DNA of 64,000 bases from Sulfurimonas sediminis (GCF_014905115.1 NZ_CP041235.1:434001-498000), one strand, 5' to 3'. Shown: positions 1 through 8,700, numbered from the stretch's first letter. The notes: generated from the letters alone by a model not told the origin. Made by a program: numbers and translations.

Positions 1-452
1 ATATTTGTTGCCAGTTCTGTTCCTGCAGTATCAAGTGCAAGTTTTGTAGCATCAAACTGAACAACAGTAGCTCTTAAGTCTTTTAAAACTTTTACATCAT
101 CTTCATCAAGTACATTTACTTCAGAGTTGATGATAATCAAACTGTCAGGCTTCAGACCTGTGTAAAATGGCATCGTGTAAGACTTACCGTGTGTGACAAC
201 CTGTGAGTGGTAAATCAGGATAATATCCGGATATACAACCTCACCAACTTCATAAATCGGCTCTGTTGAAGCTCTTACATAAGCTTCAACAGGTGCCATT
301 CTTTTTTCAGAACCAAAAAATGGTACCAAAGATGCATATTGACCTGCATTATCCATTGTTGAACCAAGGATATGCGCAGTTGTTACAACACCTTGCCCAC
401 CTAATCCGGAAATACGTATGTTATATCTTTTTTTTCTTGTTTTATCAGCCAT
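1..452 (-). CDS. 2-oxoacid:ferredoxin oxidoreductase gamma subunit (partial, operon 1)
   Basis: Gamma subunit of a pyruvate- or 2-oxoglutarate-type ferredoxin oxidoreductase, which makes 2-oxoacids from acyl-CoA and CO2 with reduced ferredoxin. The start is at 452 (MADKTRKKRYNIRISGLGGQG) and the frame runs off the left edge, so about 150 of some 230 residues are visible. The GLGGQG motif near residue 16 and the FFGSEKRMAPVEAYVR stretch match the complete paralogue at 4794-5495 almost residue for residue. It is the last visible gene of the E-A-B-G operon, one base after the beta gene. Substrate cannot be decided from sequence alone. Confidence 0.9.
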   Translation of the reverse strand, partial: MADKTRKKRYNIRISGLGGQGVVTTAHILGSTMDNAGQYASLVPFFGSEKRMAPVEAYVRASTEPIYEVGEVVYPDIILIYHSQVVTHGKSYTMPFYTGLKPDSLIIINSEVNVLDEDDVKVLKDLRATVVQFDATKLALDTAGTELATN

Positions 453-453
453 A

Positions 454-1362
454 TTAATTTACCGCCTCTGTTTTTTGAGCTTTTCTTGCCATTCTTGCCG
501 CTTTTTCTTCAGCTTCTACACGTTCGATGACTTCTTTTGCTTCATCCGTCATGTACTCTTCAAATGTAAAACGATCTTTTTCCTGTGCTTTTGCATCTGC
601 AAATACTTCATGTGTAGGAATAGAATACTCGATATTACATGATGTATATGCATGAATAAATGTCGGTCCGACTTCTCTTGCAACAAATATCGCACGTCTG
701 ATAATCTTCGCCGCTTTTTTGATGTTTGTCGGAGACATTCTTACAGTGTACACACAACCAGCTGCTCTTGCAAGCTCTGTTGCCGGCATTTTACCGAAGT
801 CTTTTCCTTTTGGTGCCATTTTAAGAATAGCACCTTGTGGAGACATTCCTGAAGATTGTCCACCTGTATTTCCATAAACTTCATTGTCAAGCATGATTGT
901 AGTAAATTTTTCACCACGAATCCATGAGTGCATAGTCATTGAAAAACCGATATCCATAGTACCACCGTCACCGGCAATAGTAATAACATCTTTTGTTTTG
1001 TCAGGAAAACGTAATCTGAACGCACGTGTCAATCCTGATGCCATAGCATTTTGGTCACCGTAGTTACCATAGATAAACGGTACCGCAGCCTGAGAGATAG
1101 CCAAACGACCACAACCGGCTGTACCCAATGTTACTGTATCTTCCGGATTTGGAAGTGAAGCAAAAATCAGTCTGATGTAGTATGCCATCCAACAACCAGA
1201 ACACATCGGGTGTTCTTCAACGAGCTCTTTAAACTGCCCCATATTACCTGGACCAGCTTCTTCTTGTGTTTTTCCAAACGGACCGTAGTCAACTAGTTCT
1301 ACATAATCTTTTGGTAGATATTTTTTAAATCTCTCTGCCGGAGTTATATATTTTAAACTCAT
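454..1362 (-). CDS. 2-oxoacid:ferredoxin oxidoreductase beta subunit (operon 1)
   Basis: Thiamine-pyrophosphate-binding beta subunit, 302 aa. An N-terminal CSGC pair and a later GTAGCG cysteine are the usual [4Fe-4S] ligand positions. The TPP/Mg motif reads GDGGTMDIG followed by DNEVYGNTGGQ. The DNEVY-NTGGQ form resembles pyruvate oxidoreductases more than the NNRIYGLTKGQ type of classical 2-oxoglutarate enzymes. The five-subunit 2-oxoglutarate enzymes of Aquificales are, as I recall, also close to this type, so the substrate stays open. It lies 12 bases after the alpha gene and is paralogous to 5495-6364. The C-terminus is a charged Glu/Ala/Lys-rich tail absent from the paralogue. Confidence 0.93.
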   Translation of the reverse strand: MSLKYITPAERFKKYLPKDYVELVDYGPFGKTQEEAGPGNMGQFKELVEEHPMCSGCWMAYYIRLIFASLPNPEDTVTLGTAGCGRLAISQAAVPFIYGNYGDQNAMASGLTRAFRLRFPDKTKDVITIAGDGGTMDIGFSMTMHSWIRGEKFTTIMLDNEVYGNTGGQSSGMSPQGAILKMAPKGKDFGKMPATELARAAGCVYTVRMSPTNIKKAAKIIRRAIFVAREVGPTFIHAYTSCNIEYSIPTHEVFADAKAQEKDRFTFEEYMTDEAKEVIERVEAEEKAARMARKAQKTEAVN

Positions 1363-1374
1363 TTTCTCTCCTTT

Positions 1375-2559
1375 TTATAGTTTTAGGTCGTATTCTAAGC
1401 CAAGTGAGTTATGAATTTCTTTCATAATCAACTCAACCGGAAGTGTCATACCACCGTATACTCTTGGTCCCTCTGTAACAATTCCACCATTTGGAATCGC
1501 CGCTTTGACTTCTTTACACAACCAACCGATAATATTGTGTTCTGGGACTATGATAGATTTTGCATTTTTAACTGCATCTCTGATCTCATCAATAGGGAAT
1601 GGTCTGATAGCTCTTACCTTGATTAAACCAACGCTTAAGCCGGCTTCCTGTGCATATCTCCATGCTTCTCTTGCCTGTGCAGCTGCACAACCGGAAGCAA
1701 TAAGGAATACTTCAGATTCAGGGTTTTTCACTTCAATCGGTCCACCAAGGTATTCATAAATATATTTCATTGCACGTTTGTTTGAATCCCAGATTTCCTG
1801 TTGCCATACAGCATGAATCAGGTAAGACATAAAATTTGATTTTTGAACAGGTGCATCACGTTGGATTCTTGCCGGTGGAGTTTCATTGTCCATCGCAGGA
1901 ACCGGTGCAGCAACCGGATCAAATTCATTCAGTGCCATATCTTCAGGAGTCATTTCCACATAGCCTTTTGCGTGTGTTACGAAGAAACCTTCTGTAGCAA
2001 CAGCAACCGGAATGTAAACATCAACTTTTTCAGCAATAGCAAATGCTGCCAATGTGAAGTCAAATGTGTCCTGCTGATTTTCAGCATGTAACATAACAGC
2101 ACCACAGTGCATCATATATGCCATTTCGATATTATCTGGCTGAATAGACAACGGTGCATTGATAACACGTGTCAATATACCAAGAACTGCCGGTACACGG
2201 TGACCTGGCCAAGAAACAATCGCCTCTAAACCACGAAGTAGACCCGGTCCTGAAGTAGCTGTAAACAGACGTACACCCGCTCTTGCAGCACCTGCAATAG
2301 CAGACATGGTGCCAAGCTCTTCTTCAGCTCTGTAGTACTCTTTGATATGACCTTGCGCATATATGTCACCAACAAGGTGCATTACCTCTGACTGTGGTGT
2401 AATAGGGTAGGCGATTGCCATATCAACACTTGCTCTTTTAACGGCTTCTGCCATTGCCTGAGCACCTGTGATAAAGTGCTTTTCTCTCGGAGCTTCTTTT
2501 AACAGATAGTTAATATCTACTAATGTTTTTTCTAATTTTTTTTCTGGATTTGGACTCAT
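1375..2559 (-). CDS. 2-oxoacid:ferredoxin oxidoreductase alpha subunit (operon 1)
   Basis: Alpha subunit, 394 aa, supplying the pyrimidine-binding and transketolase C-terminal-like domains. Visible family marks are AYPITPQSEVMHLVGD near residue 53, the EEELG catalytic-region glutamate, the TATSGPGLLRGLEAI loop and the C-terminal VRAIRPFPIDEIRDAV segment. The start is preceded by a GGAG-type ribosome site, and the gene follows the E subunit after 12 bases. It is collinear with the 400-residue paralogue at 6366-7568. It would act with beta and gamma in ferredoxin-dependent carboxylation in the reductive TCA cycle. Alternative: a ketoisovalerate-type enzyme, less likely given the duplicated operon in an apparent autotroph. 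Confidence 0.93.
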   Translation of the reverse strand: MSPNPEKKLEKTLVDINYLLKEAPREKHFITGAQAMAEAVKRASVDMAIAYPITPQSEVMHLVGDIYAQGHIKEYYRAEEELGTMSAIAGAARAGVRLFTATSGPGLLRGLEAIVSWPGHRVPAVLGILTRVINAPLSIQPDNIEMAYMMHCGAVMLHAENQQDTFDFTLAAFAIAEKVDVYIPVAVATEGFFVTHAKGYVEMTPEDMALNEFDPVAAPVPAMDNETPPARIQRDAPVQKSNFMSYLIHAVWQQEIWDSNKRAMKYIYEYLGGPIEVKNPESEVFLIASGCAAAQAREAWRYAQEAGLSVGLIKVRAIRPFPIDEIRDAVKNAKSIIVPEHNIIGWLCKEVKAAIPNGGIVTEGPRVYGGMTLPVELIMKEIHNSLGLEYDLKL

Positions 2560-2571
2560 TGATTATCTCCT

Positions 2572-3285
2572 TTATTCAACTTCAGTAACATGTTCACCTT
2601 TTCTTGTCATGATGAGACTTCTGTACTCACCATAATCAGCAGGTGATAATGTAGTCAAATCTTCTTTAGGTAAAGATGGATTTTCAGGTGGTAAAGTAGT
2701 TTCCCACTCAATGCCTAGTTTATTTCTTTCTTCAATTATAATTTCTTTAAATTTAGTAATATCTTCTGCATGAAGGTCTCTAATTGATGCCATAGCCTCT
2801 TCATGACCCATATAAGCACATAATGCCACAGTGTAGCAGTCTGTACCTGCACGTATCATTCTAAGAGTAAGATTTGCATAGTGACAGTGTACACCGACAA
2901 AAACACACGCTTTGATTTTATTATCTAAAATTGTAAGGTTGGGGTGATTAGGATTAATCTCCGCCTTCACATCAATTTTAGGGTACTTTGGTCTGTAATC
3001 CGGCATTGGAATAATTTTACAGTTTGGAATTTCAGATGCCAGCTCTAAAAGCGCTTCTGCTTTTGCCGCAACATCATCTTTCCAGTCCCATAATACTTGT
3101 GGACCAGGGAAAATTGTCGGGTTATCTCGAGTCAGCAATGCTTTTGCTGCATCTCTCATAGCCTCTTCTTCACTTACTTTATTTCCATAAAGCAAAGCCT
3201 GCCCTTCAGGTGCAAGTTCAACTCCCATATATGGTGCCGATTGAGGCATATACCCAGCCGGACCTTCTGTTACTTTTTTTAACAT
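2572..3285 (-). CDS. oxidoreductase-associated E-type subunit (CODH-beta-family-like), operon 1
   Basis: Protein of 237 aa opening the operon. An upstream in-frame ATG at 3351 exists, but the start at 3285 has a strong AGGAGGT site five bases before it and begins like the paralogue. The core (IFPGPQVL-W, MPDYRPKYPKID, INPNHPNLTI, GVHCHYAN, D-YT-A-CA--GHE-AMA-IRD-HA) is shared almost completely with the 189-residue protein at 7573-8142. This copy carries about 45 extra C-terminal residues. It has no TPP or iron-sulfur motif. I recall such proteins being labelled carbon monoxide dehydrogenase beta subunit family or epsilon subunit of five-subunit oxidoreductases. Its biochemical role is unknown; position argues for assembly or electron transfer. 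Confidence 0.8.
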   Translation of the reverse strand: MLKKVTEGPAGYMPQSAPYMGVELAPEGQALLYGNKVSEEEAMRDAAKALLTRDNPTIFPGPQVLWDWKDDVAAKAEALLELASEIPNCKIIPMPDYRPKYPKIDVKAEINPNHPNLTILDNKIKACVFVGVHCHYANLTLRMIRAGTDCYTVALCAYMGHEEAMASIRDLHAEDITKFKEIIIEERNKLGIEWETTLPPENPSLPKEDLTTLSPADYGEYRSLIMTRKGEHVTEVE

Positions 3286-3703
3286 TGTTACCTCCTTATT
3301 TAGTACGAATACGAAAAAGTTTCGATAAATTACATCGAAATGCCCTAACACGCAGTTAAGCTTGGTAACTATATTTTAATTTTAAGACTATTTTCTTTCA
3401 TCTAGTTGAATTTGCGAATTATTATTATTAGTATTTTATATTATTATTTATAAGATAAGAATTGCAAATAAGTACGGCAAACAGAGCTCCTCATACAGGA
3501 GGCTACAGAGAATATTATTTCTCTTTGTTTTTATTCTTAAAATAAACATAAAAATATTATTTAATTTATTAAGATTAATTTTTTGGAAAAAACCTGTAAC
3601 TTTTTCGCCTGTTTCCCCTGTAGACGCTATTGGAATTTTAGTATCTGCAGGGAGTTTGGAGAGAAAGCATAAAGAAAGGTGTGTAGAATTTACACAGTAT
3701 AAA
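3286..3703. other. 418-bp intergenic leader upstream of oxidoreductase operon 1
   Basis: AT-rich stretch between the end of cobW and the first gene of operon 1, both read leftward, so it should hold the operon promoter and a long leader. A stem can form between CCCTGTAGA (about 3616-3624) and TCTGCAGGG (3644-3652) with one wobble pair. On the minus strand a frame without ATG stays open from about 3709 to 3450 and contains protein-like text (KLPADTKIPIASTGETGEK). This may be the remains of a gene or chance. No known riboswitch was recognised. Confidence 0.4.
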
Positions 3704-4675
3704 TTACTTATTTATACTGAATTGAGGAAGAATCAAAAAAGGAAATTTTTGACTGAGTAGTTTTACATCATCTGCAATACTCTCACCGATAAAGATCAAG
3801 AGAGATTTTTCTTTATACTCGGGCAGCTCTTCATAGCTGGCATCACCAAAAGAGTAATTGATAAATATAGGATTGGGTACATCGGTAACTTTTACAATGC
3901 CTTTTGTCCTGTAGATGCTCTTGGGAAGGGCACTGAGGAGTTGGTCTATATCATTAAAGCGTACATTCTCTTTGAGATAGGCTACTTTTTGGGTGATAGA
4001 GTCCTTGCCTGTATGATCAAGATGCTTGTAGTCTTTTGCCAGGCCAATGACTTCATCTATTTGATAAACGCCTTCAAATACCTCTTTGTTTACCAGACCC
4101 TGCTCTGCATAGTGAATCATATAGTTATTAAATACCGTCTCTCCAGTGAGATTGTTTTTAATGTTATACTCTTCTTTTATCTGTATAACCTCTTTTTTTA
4201 CTTCTTCAAGTTCTGCAGGTGTTACCAAATCGACTTTATTGAGTATGATAATGTTGGAACCGCCTAGTTGATACTTGGCGGTAGAGTTCTCTTTGTATGT
4301 ATCAAAGTTTTTTGCGTCGACAACACATATGATACCTTCAATGGAGATACCGAGATTTTGCAAAGAGAGAAAAATCGGAAAAGGCTCGGAGGCACCGGAG
4401 GTTTCTACAAATATGATGTCGGGATTGTATTTGTTGACAATTTCACTCACACCGCTTTCGAATTCCTGTGCCAATTTACAGCAAATACACCCTTCTGATA
4501 TCTCAAGTACTTCACTGTGTACATTTGTAAGAATTTTACTGTCAACTCCTATATCACCAAATTCATTGACAACTATTGCTATTTTTTTGTTTTTAAAATA
4601 TTTTTTGACAGTATTTGTAAGCATGGTAGTTTTTCCAACACCTAAAAATCCTGTAATTATAAAAGATTGTATGAT
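3704..4675 (-). CDS. CobW/G3E-family GTPase (metal chaperone type)
   Basis: G3E P-loop GTPase of the CobW/YciC/UreG group, which inserts or traffics metal ions such as zinc or cobalt. Motifs in order: GFLGVGKTT P-loop, VNEFGDIGVD, the metal-binding EGCICCKL (CxCC), ETSGASEP, a VVDAKNF switch and the ILNKVDL guanine-specificity motif, then a beta-rich C-terminal domain. The first ATG (4622-4624) lies after the P-loop, so the true start must be upstream. The frame is open to a stop at 4709-4711, but there is no ATG, GTG or TTG in that stretch. The best-placed codon is ATC at 4673-4675, giving 323 aa with seven residues before TGFLG. It is either a non-canonical start or a damaged gene. It separates the two oxidoreductase operons. 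Confidence 0.8.
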   Translation of the reverse strand: MIQSFIITGFLGVGKTTMLTNTVKKYFKNKKIAIVVNEFGDIGVDSKILTNVHSEVLEISEGCICCKLAQEFESGVSEIVNKYNPDIIFVETSGASEPFPIFLSLQNLGISIEGIICVVDAKNFDTYKENSTAKYQLGGSNIIILNKVDLVTPAELEEVKKEVIQIKEEYNIKNNLTGETVFNNYMIHYAEQGLVNKEVFEGVYQIDEVIGLAKDYKHLDHTGKDSITQKVAYLKENVRFNDIDQLLSALPKSIYRTKGIVKVTDVPNPIFINYSFGDASYEELPEYKEKSLLIFIGESIADDVKLLSQKFPFLILPQFSINK

Positions 4676-4712
4676 GGGGTCAGCCTTTTTAGTATGGGAT
4701 TGTGTTTGTTAT

Positions 4713-4727
4713 AGAACAGAATGTTCT
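4713..4727. promoter_or_regulatory. inverted repeat upstream of cobW (operator candidate)
   Basis: AGAACA-GAA-TGTTCT, perfect 6-bp arms with a 3-bp spacer, 38 bp before the proposed cobW start. Its position and symmetry suit a dimeric repressor. CobW-type genes are often under metal-dependent control, but the sequence does not clearly match a consensus I know. Confidence 0.4.
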
Positions 4728-4793
4728 GAAGTATTATAATATAAAATTAAAAAAAAGCAACTACTGTGTTTAATAACAGTAGCTACTAAGTAG

Positions 4794-5495
4794 TTATTTT
4801 TTTGGAGATTCTAAAATCTGCTCAAATCCGACTTCTTTACACCAGTCAACTGTTAAGTCAAATGCTGCTGAAGCAGTATCAAGATTTTTTTGAATAAGCT
4901 CTTGCTTCTTCTTGAATTTTTTTTCAATAACCGAGTCAAGTGTAGCTGTACCACCTGAAGCTGTATATTTTTTAAGAAATCTATCTTTAATTCCCTCTTC
5001 AATAGCAGGTTTACTAACAGTTCCTAAAGCTCCAAACAGTGCACCTAACATTGCCATATTTGTTGCAAGTTCAGTTCCCGCCATATCAATAGCAAACTGA
5101 GTAAAGTCTTTCGTAAGCACTTTTACATTCAAATCACTCAATGTTTTTTTATCATCATCTGTTAAAAGGTCTCTGTCACTGTTGATGATTACAAGACCGT
5201 TTTCTTTGATACCTGCATAAAAAGGCATTGTGTATGATTTACCCATAGTAATAACCTGCGGGTGAAAAATCATAATGATATCAGGGTAGATAACTTCCCC
5301 TCTGTCATAAATAGGCACTGTCCCTATTCTTGCATAACTTTCAGATGGCGCCATTCTCTTTTCAGCACCAAAAAACGGATTTGATACAGCGTAGTAACCT
5401 TCTGTATCTGCAGCTGTAGCAGCAATGTGTGCTGCTGTTACCGCGCCTTGGCCGCCAAGACCAGGCATTCTGATTTTTATTGAATCTTTTGCCAT
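4794..5495 (-). CDS. 2-oxoacid:ferredoxin oxidoreductase gamma subunit (operon 2)
   Basis: Complete gamma subunit, 233 aa. It begins MAKDSIKIRMPGLGGQGAV with the conserved GLGGQG near residue 12 and continues NPFFGAEKRMAPSESYARIG, the same core as the partial gene at the left window edge. Gamma subunits contact the alpha/beta catalytic core and complete the substrate channel. It is the last gene of the D-E-A-B-G operon, and its start codon touches the beta stop. The C-terminal third is Lys/Gln-rich and helical. Downstream, the operon ends before the cobW promoter region; no clear T-run terminator was seen. Confidence 0.93.
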   Translation of the reverse strand: MAKDSIKIRMPGLGGQGAVTAAHIAATAADTEGYYAVSNPFFGAEKRMAPSESYARIGTVPIYDRGEVIYPDIIMIFHPQVITMGKSYTMPFYAGIKENGLVIINSDRDLLTDDDKKTLSDLNVKVLTKDFTQFAIDMAGTELATNMAMLGALFGALGTVSKPAIEEGIKDRFLKKYTASGGTATLDSVIEKKFKKKQELIQKNLDTASAAFDLTVDWCKEVGFEQILESPKK

Positions 5496-6364
5496 TATAT
5501 ACGCCCTTCTTCTTTACATTTTTTCAAAAATTCTTCTGCTTCAGGTGAAACATGTTTGTAAGATGCGAATCTGTCTTTATCCTGATCTTTCATCTCACCA
5601 AGGCCTTCATTTGCACTTAAACCGATTTCAAGAATACACGGTGTGTAAATATTAAGGAAAGTCGGTCCGATTTCTCTTGCTATCAATATTGCTTCTCTGA
5701 CTGCTCTAGCAACTGCTTTTGGAGCAGAAGCTGTCATATTTACAGAGTAGTGACATCCTGAAGTTGTTGCTAATTCCCACATAGGAACTTTGTCAAACTT
5801 TTTACCCATAGGCGCCATTTTAAAGACTTGTCCTTTTGCTGTAGCACCAGACTCCTGTCCACCCGTATTTGCATAGACTTCATTGTCAAAACAGATAGTA
5901 GTGATATTTTCCTGTCTAAAGAAAGACTGAAGTGTATAGTCCAGACCGATATCAACAGTAGCACCGTCTCCGGCTAAAACAACAACATCTTTTTCAATAT
6001 CCGGGAATCTCCAGTCAAGCACTCTTTTGATTCCTGATGCAACTGCATTTTGGTTACCAAAGAGTGAATGCACAGTATGAAGCGCGATATGCGGGAACAT
6101 TAAAGATGTACATCCTGTAGAGTTTACAATAATTGTATCTTCCGGTTTTGGCAGTGCAGAAAGTACATATCTCAATGCAGCCGCTTCAGGACAACCGGCA
6201 CAGAGTGAATGCTCTTCTAGCAACTCTTTTGTGTCAGGAAGTTCCTTGATACCACGTGGTTTGTCCATTTTGACTGACCATGTAGCTTTTTCCTCAAGAT
6301 CTATAATCTCTTGAGGCATAATATCACGAAATTCTGGATTTATTTTATAGATATCTAATGCCAT
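5495..6364 (-). CDS. 2-oxoacid:ferredoxin oxidoreductase beta subunit (operon 2)
   Basis: TPP-binding beta subunit, 289 aa from the ATG at 6364. An upstream ATG would add 15 residues, but the start at 6364 (MALDIYKINPEF) has AAAAGGAG nine bases before it and sits just past the alpha stop codon. Motifs: CAGCPEAAAL iron-sulfur cysteines, STGCTSLMFP, the TPP/Mg motif GDGATVDIGLDYTL with FDNEVYANTGGQESG, and a late YTPC cysteine. It is clearly a paralogue of 454-1362 with the same domain order but lacks that copy's charged tail. The pyruvate-like NTGGQ form favours pyruvate synthase for at least one of the two operons. Confidence 0.93.
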   Translation of the reverse strand: MALDIYKINPEFRDIMPQEIIDLEEKATWSVKMDKPRGIKELPDTKELLEEHSLCAGCPEAAALRYVLSALPKPEDTIIVNSTGCTSLMFPHIALHTVHSLFGNQNAVASGIKRVLDWRFPDIEKDVVVLAGDGATVDIGLDYTLQSFFRQENITTICFDNEVYANTGGQESGATAKGQVFKMAPMGKKFDKVPMWELATTSGCHYSVNMTASAPKAVARAVREAILIAREIGPTFLNIYTPCILEIGLSANEGLGEMKDQDKDRFASYKHVSPEAEEFLKKCKEEGRI

Positions 6365-6365
6365 C

Positions 6366-7568
6366 TTATGCTCCTTTTCCCGGGTTGATTTTTTCCATAA
6401 CTTCCGCAATAATTGCTTCAGCAGGCATACTCATACCACCAGCGACTCTCGGTCCACCGACAATGTCTGCTTCACACTTGTTGTAGAGTTCTTTTCTTAC
6501 TTCTTTTTCTAACCATCCGACAACATTGAATTCAGGTACGAAAATATGTTTGATACCTTCAACAGCTGCAAGAAGTTCTTTGGCAGGGAAAGGTCTGATT
6601 GTTCTTAGCTTGATAACTTTAGTTTTTATGCCAAGTTTCATAAGCTCTCTGTGTGCCTCTTTTGCCTGGTTTGATGCCGTTCCACATGTAACGAATGCAA
6701 TTTCTGCATCATCTTCACCAGTAATGTGGATAAGACCTTTGAGGTAGTGCTCTGCATAAGGGCGTGAACGCTCTACGGCTGATCTTACTTCCCATTGCCA
6801 AGAAGCATGTGTTGCATAAGAGATATAGTTTGATTTCATTACAAACGGATCTCTTAAAAAACGTCCCGGAGGTGTTTCTGAGTCAATTGGAGGTAATGGA
6901 GCTTTATATGGATCATACGGCTCTAGTGCAATATCATCAGCTGGAAGCATTACTGCTTCTCTTGTATGTGATACAAAGAAACCGTCAACTACTGTAATAA
7001 TTGGAACATGAACATCAGGTTTTTCAGCAACAGTAAATGCTGCAATTGACATATCAAATAGTTCTTGAACATTCTCAGCATACCAAATCATACATCCAGT
7101 TTCTAACATAAAAGAAACCTCAAGATTATCTGGTTGAATCGTTAGTGGTGAGTTGATACCACGAGCCATTAAAACCAACTGGCAAGGTATTCTTGTACCT
7201 GACCACTGAGGAAAGTTCTCCATCGCTCTGAGTGTACCTGGTCCGGAAGTTGTCGTAACTGTTCTGGCACCTGCCATTGCACAGCCTGCAACTTCAGACA
7301 TTACACCAAATTCGTTTTCACCTCTAAAATAAGTACCGACATATCCTTCAGCCCATAGTTCACCAATAAGGTGAGCTGCTTCTGATTGTGGTGTAATTGG
7401 GTAAGATACCGAGGCATCTACCGTACATCTTTTCATTGCTTCTTTTAAAACTTCAGAACCAGTCATGAAGTGTTTCTCTCTAGGAGCTTCGAAAAGCAAA
7501 TAGTCTGTTGAAACTAATTTTTGTCCAGACCAGTTGTGTGTGTTTGTCATATCACTTCGTTTACTCAT
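6366..7568 (-). CDS. 2-oxoacid:ferredoxin oxidoreductase alpha subunit (operon 2)
   Basis: Alpha subunit, 400 aa. It shows SYPITPQSEAAHLIGELWAEG, the ENEFGVMSEVAG segment, TTTSGPGTLRAMENFPQWSG and the C-terminal LRTIRPFPAKELL. These are the same blocks as 1375-2559, with an N-terminal extension (MSKRSDMTNTHNWSG). MTNTHNW at residue 7 is an alternative start. The gene begins 4 bases after the E gene stop, in a tight D-E-A-B-G operon. In an rTCA autotroph the two enzyme sets would be expected to carboxylate acetyl-CoA and succinyl-CoA; which operon does which cannot be read here. Confidence 0.93.
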   Translation of the reverse strand: MSKRSDMTNTHNWSGQKLVSTDYLLFEAPREKHFMTGSEVLKEAMKRCTVDASVSYPITPQSEAAHLIGELWAEGYVGTYFRGENEFGVMSEVAGCAMAGARTVTTTSGPGTLRAMENFPQWSGTRIPCQLVLMARGINSPLTIQPDNLEVSFMLETGCMIWYAENVQELFDMSIAAFTVAEKPDVHVPIITVVDGFFVSHTREAVMLPADDIALEPYDPYKAPLPPIDSETPPGRFLRDPFVMKSNYISYATHASWQWEVRSAVERSRPYAEHYLKGLIHITGEDDAEIAFVTCGTASNQAKEAHRELMKLGIKTKVIKLRTIRPFPAKELLAAVEGIKHIFVPEFNVVGWLEKEVRKELYNKCEADIVGGPRVAGGMSMPAEAIIAEVMEKINPGKGA

Positions 7569-7572
7569 TGTT

Positions 7573-8142
7573 TTATACTCCCAACTCTGATTTAACTTCT
7601 TTAGCTATTTTAATGAACTTTTCAAGATCAGAAGCATGTTGGTCTCTAATAGTAGCCATTGCATCTTCATGTCCGGATAAAGCACACATTGCTATAGTGT
7701 AACAGTCTGTTTCTGCTCTAACAATCTTTAATGCAACATTTGCATAATGACAGTGAACACCGATAAAAATTGCTGCTTTGATTTTGTTTTCCCAAATCGT
7801 CAAGTTTGGATGATTTGGATTGATTTCAACTTCAGCATCAATTTTTGGATATTTTGGTCTGTAGTCATACATTGGAATCATGTTTGCATTCAGAACTTCT
7901 GCCATCTCTTTGATAAGAGTTGCTTTTCTTTTTGCTTCATCGCTCCATGCGTAAAGTACTTGTGGACCGGGGAAAATTGTTGCATTTTCTTTTGTCAACA
8001 TCTGTTTTGCAATTTCTCTCATTGCCGTTTCTTCATCTACCACATCTTCTAATAAAAGTGCTTTTCCTTCTGGTGGTGTTATTACACCTTCGTACGTAGC
8101 CGCAGGATATGGTGAATAATACGCAGGACCTTGGTTTGCCAT
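7573..8142 (-). CDS. oxidoreductase-associated E-type subunit (operon 2)
   Basis: 189-aa paralogue of the protein at 2572-3285. It shares IFPGPQVLYAW, MYDYRPKYPKID, INPNHPNLTI, IGVHCHYANVALKIVRAETDCYT and GHEDAMATIRDQHA. It lacks the C-terminal extension of that copy. The conserved HCHYAN and DCYT residues could be functional, but no known cofactor motif is present. It lies between the ferredoxin-like D gene and alpha, so it is very probably a structural subunit of the complex. The family label (CO dehydrogenase beta subunit family) is from memory and does not imply CO dehydrogenase activity. Confidence 0.8.
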   Translation of the reverse strand: MANQGPAYYSPYPAATYEGVITPPEGKALLLEDVVDEETAMREIAKQMLTKENATIFPGPQVLYAWSDEAKRKATLIKEMAEVLNANMIPMYDYRPKYPKIDAEVEINPNHPNLTIWENKIKAAIFIGVHCHYANVALKIVRAETDCYTIAMCALSGHEDAMATIRDQHASDLEKFIKIAKEVKSELGV

Positions 8143-8202
8143 AAGTTCTCCTATGATTTTTTTTATTTTACTCTATTTGTTACTTAAATCTAAAACTTAG
8201 AC

Positions 8203-8430
8203 TTAGACTGCTTCAACGTTAGGCATTTCCATCGTAATACAATCACGATTGAGCATATCAGTACATACGTATACACATAATGCACACCCTTTACATCTGT
8301 CTACATCAACCCAAGATGTATTTCCGCTTTTATCAAACATGAGTGTATTCGCTTCGGGGCAATACAGAGTACATGTATTACACTTGTACTCCGCACACAT
8401 GTCAGCATTAACTTTTGCTACATAATACAT
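8203..8430 (-). CDS. 2-oxoacid:ferredoxin oxidoreductase delta (2x[4Fe-4S] ferredoxin-like) subunit
   Basis: 75 aa from the ATG at 8430, chosen because AGGAGAAAAA precedes it and MYYVAKVNADMC is the natural N-terminus; a longer frame to 8487 has no such site. Two iron-sulfur clusters are predicted: CAEYKCNTCTLYCPEA supplies an atypical first set and CKGCALCVYVC the second. It would carry electrons between the TPP site and external ferredoxin. It is the first gene of operon 2. No matching gene precedes operon 1, where the D subunit may lie beyond the left edge or be shared. Confidence 0.88.
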   Translation of the reverse strand: MYYVAKVNADMCAEYKCNTCTLYCPEANTLMFDKSGNTSWVDVDRCKGCALCVYVCTDMLNRDCITMEMPNVEAV

Positions 8431-8700
8431 TTTTTCTCCTATATATGACTTAAACATAAAATACCAGCCAATTGAAAATTTAATCAATTTTAAGTATCTT
8501 TATCAGTTTTGTGGCATCAAAAAATATAGAAATATACTTTTTATCAGCAACATTTTATGTTTTCAGTTGGGAGTTTACTTGGAAAGTCCTTTAAATTCTC
8601 TTTAATTTATAAGATAAATATTTTTTGTAAAACAATCGACCTGCATAAATAAGTTGTTTTGCCGGGTCTTGTGCTACTTTTTGAAGCAATGAGGATATAT

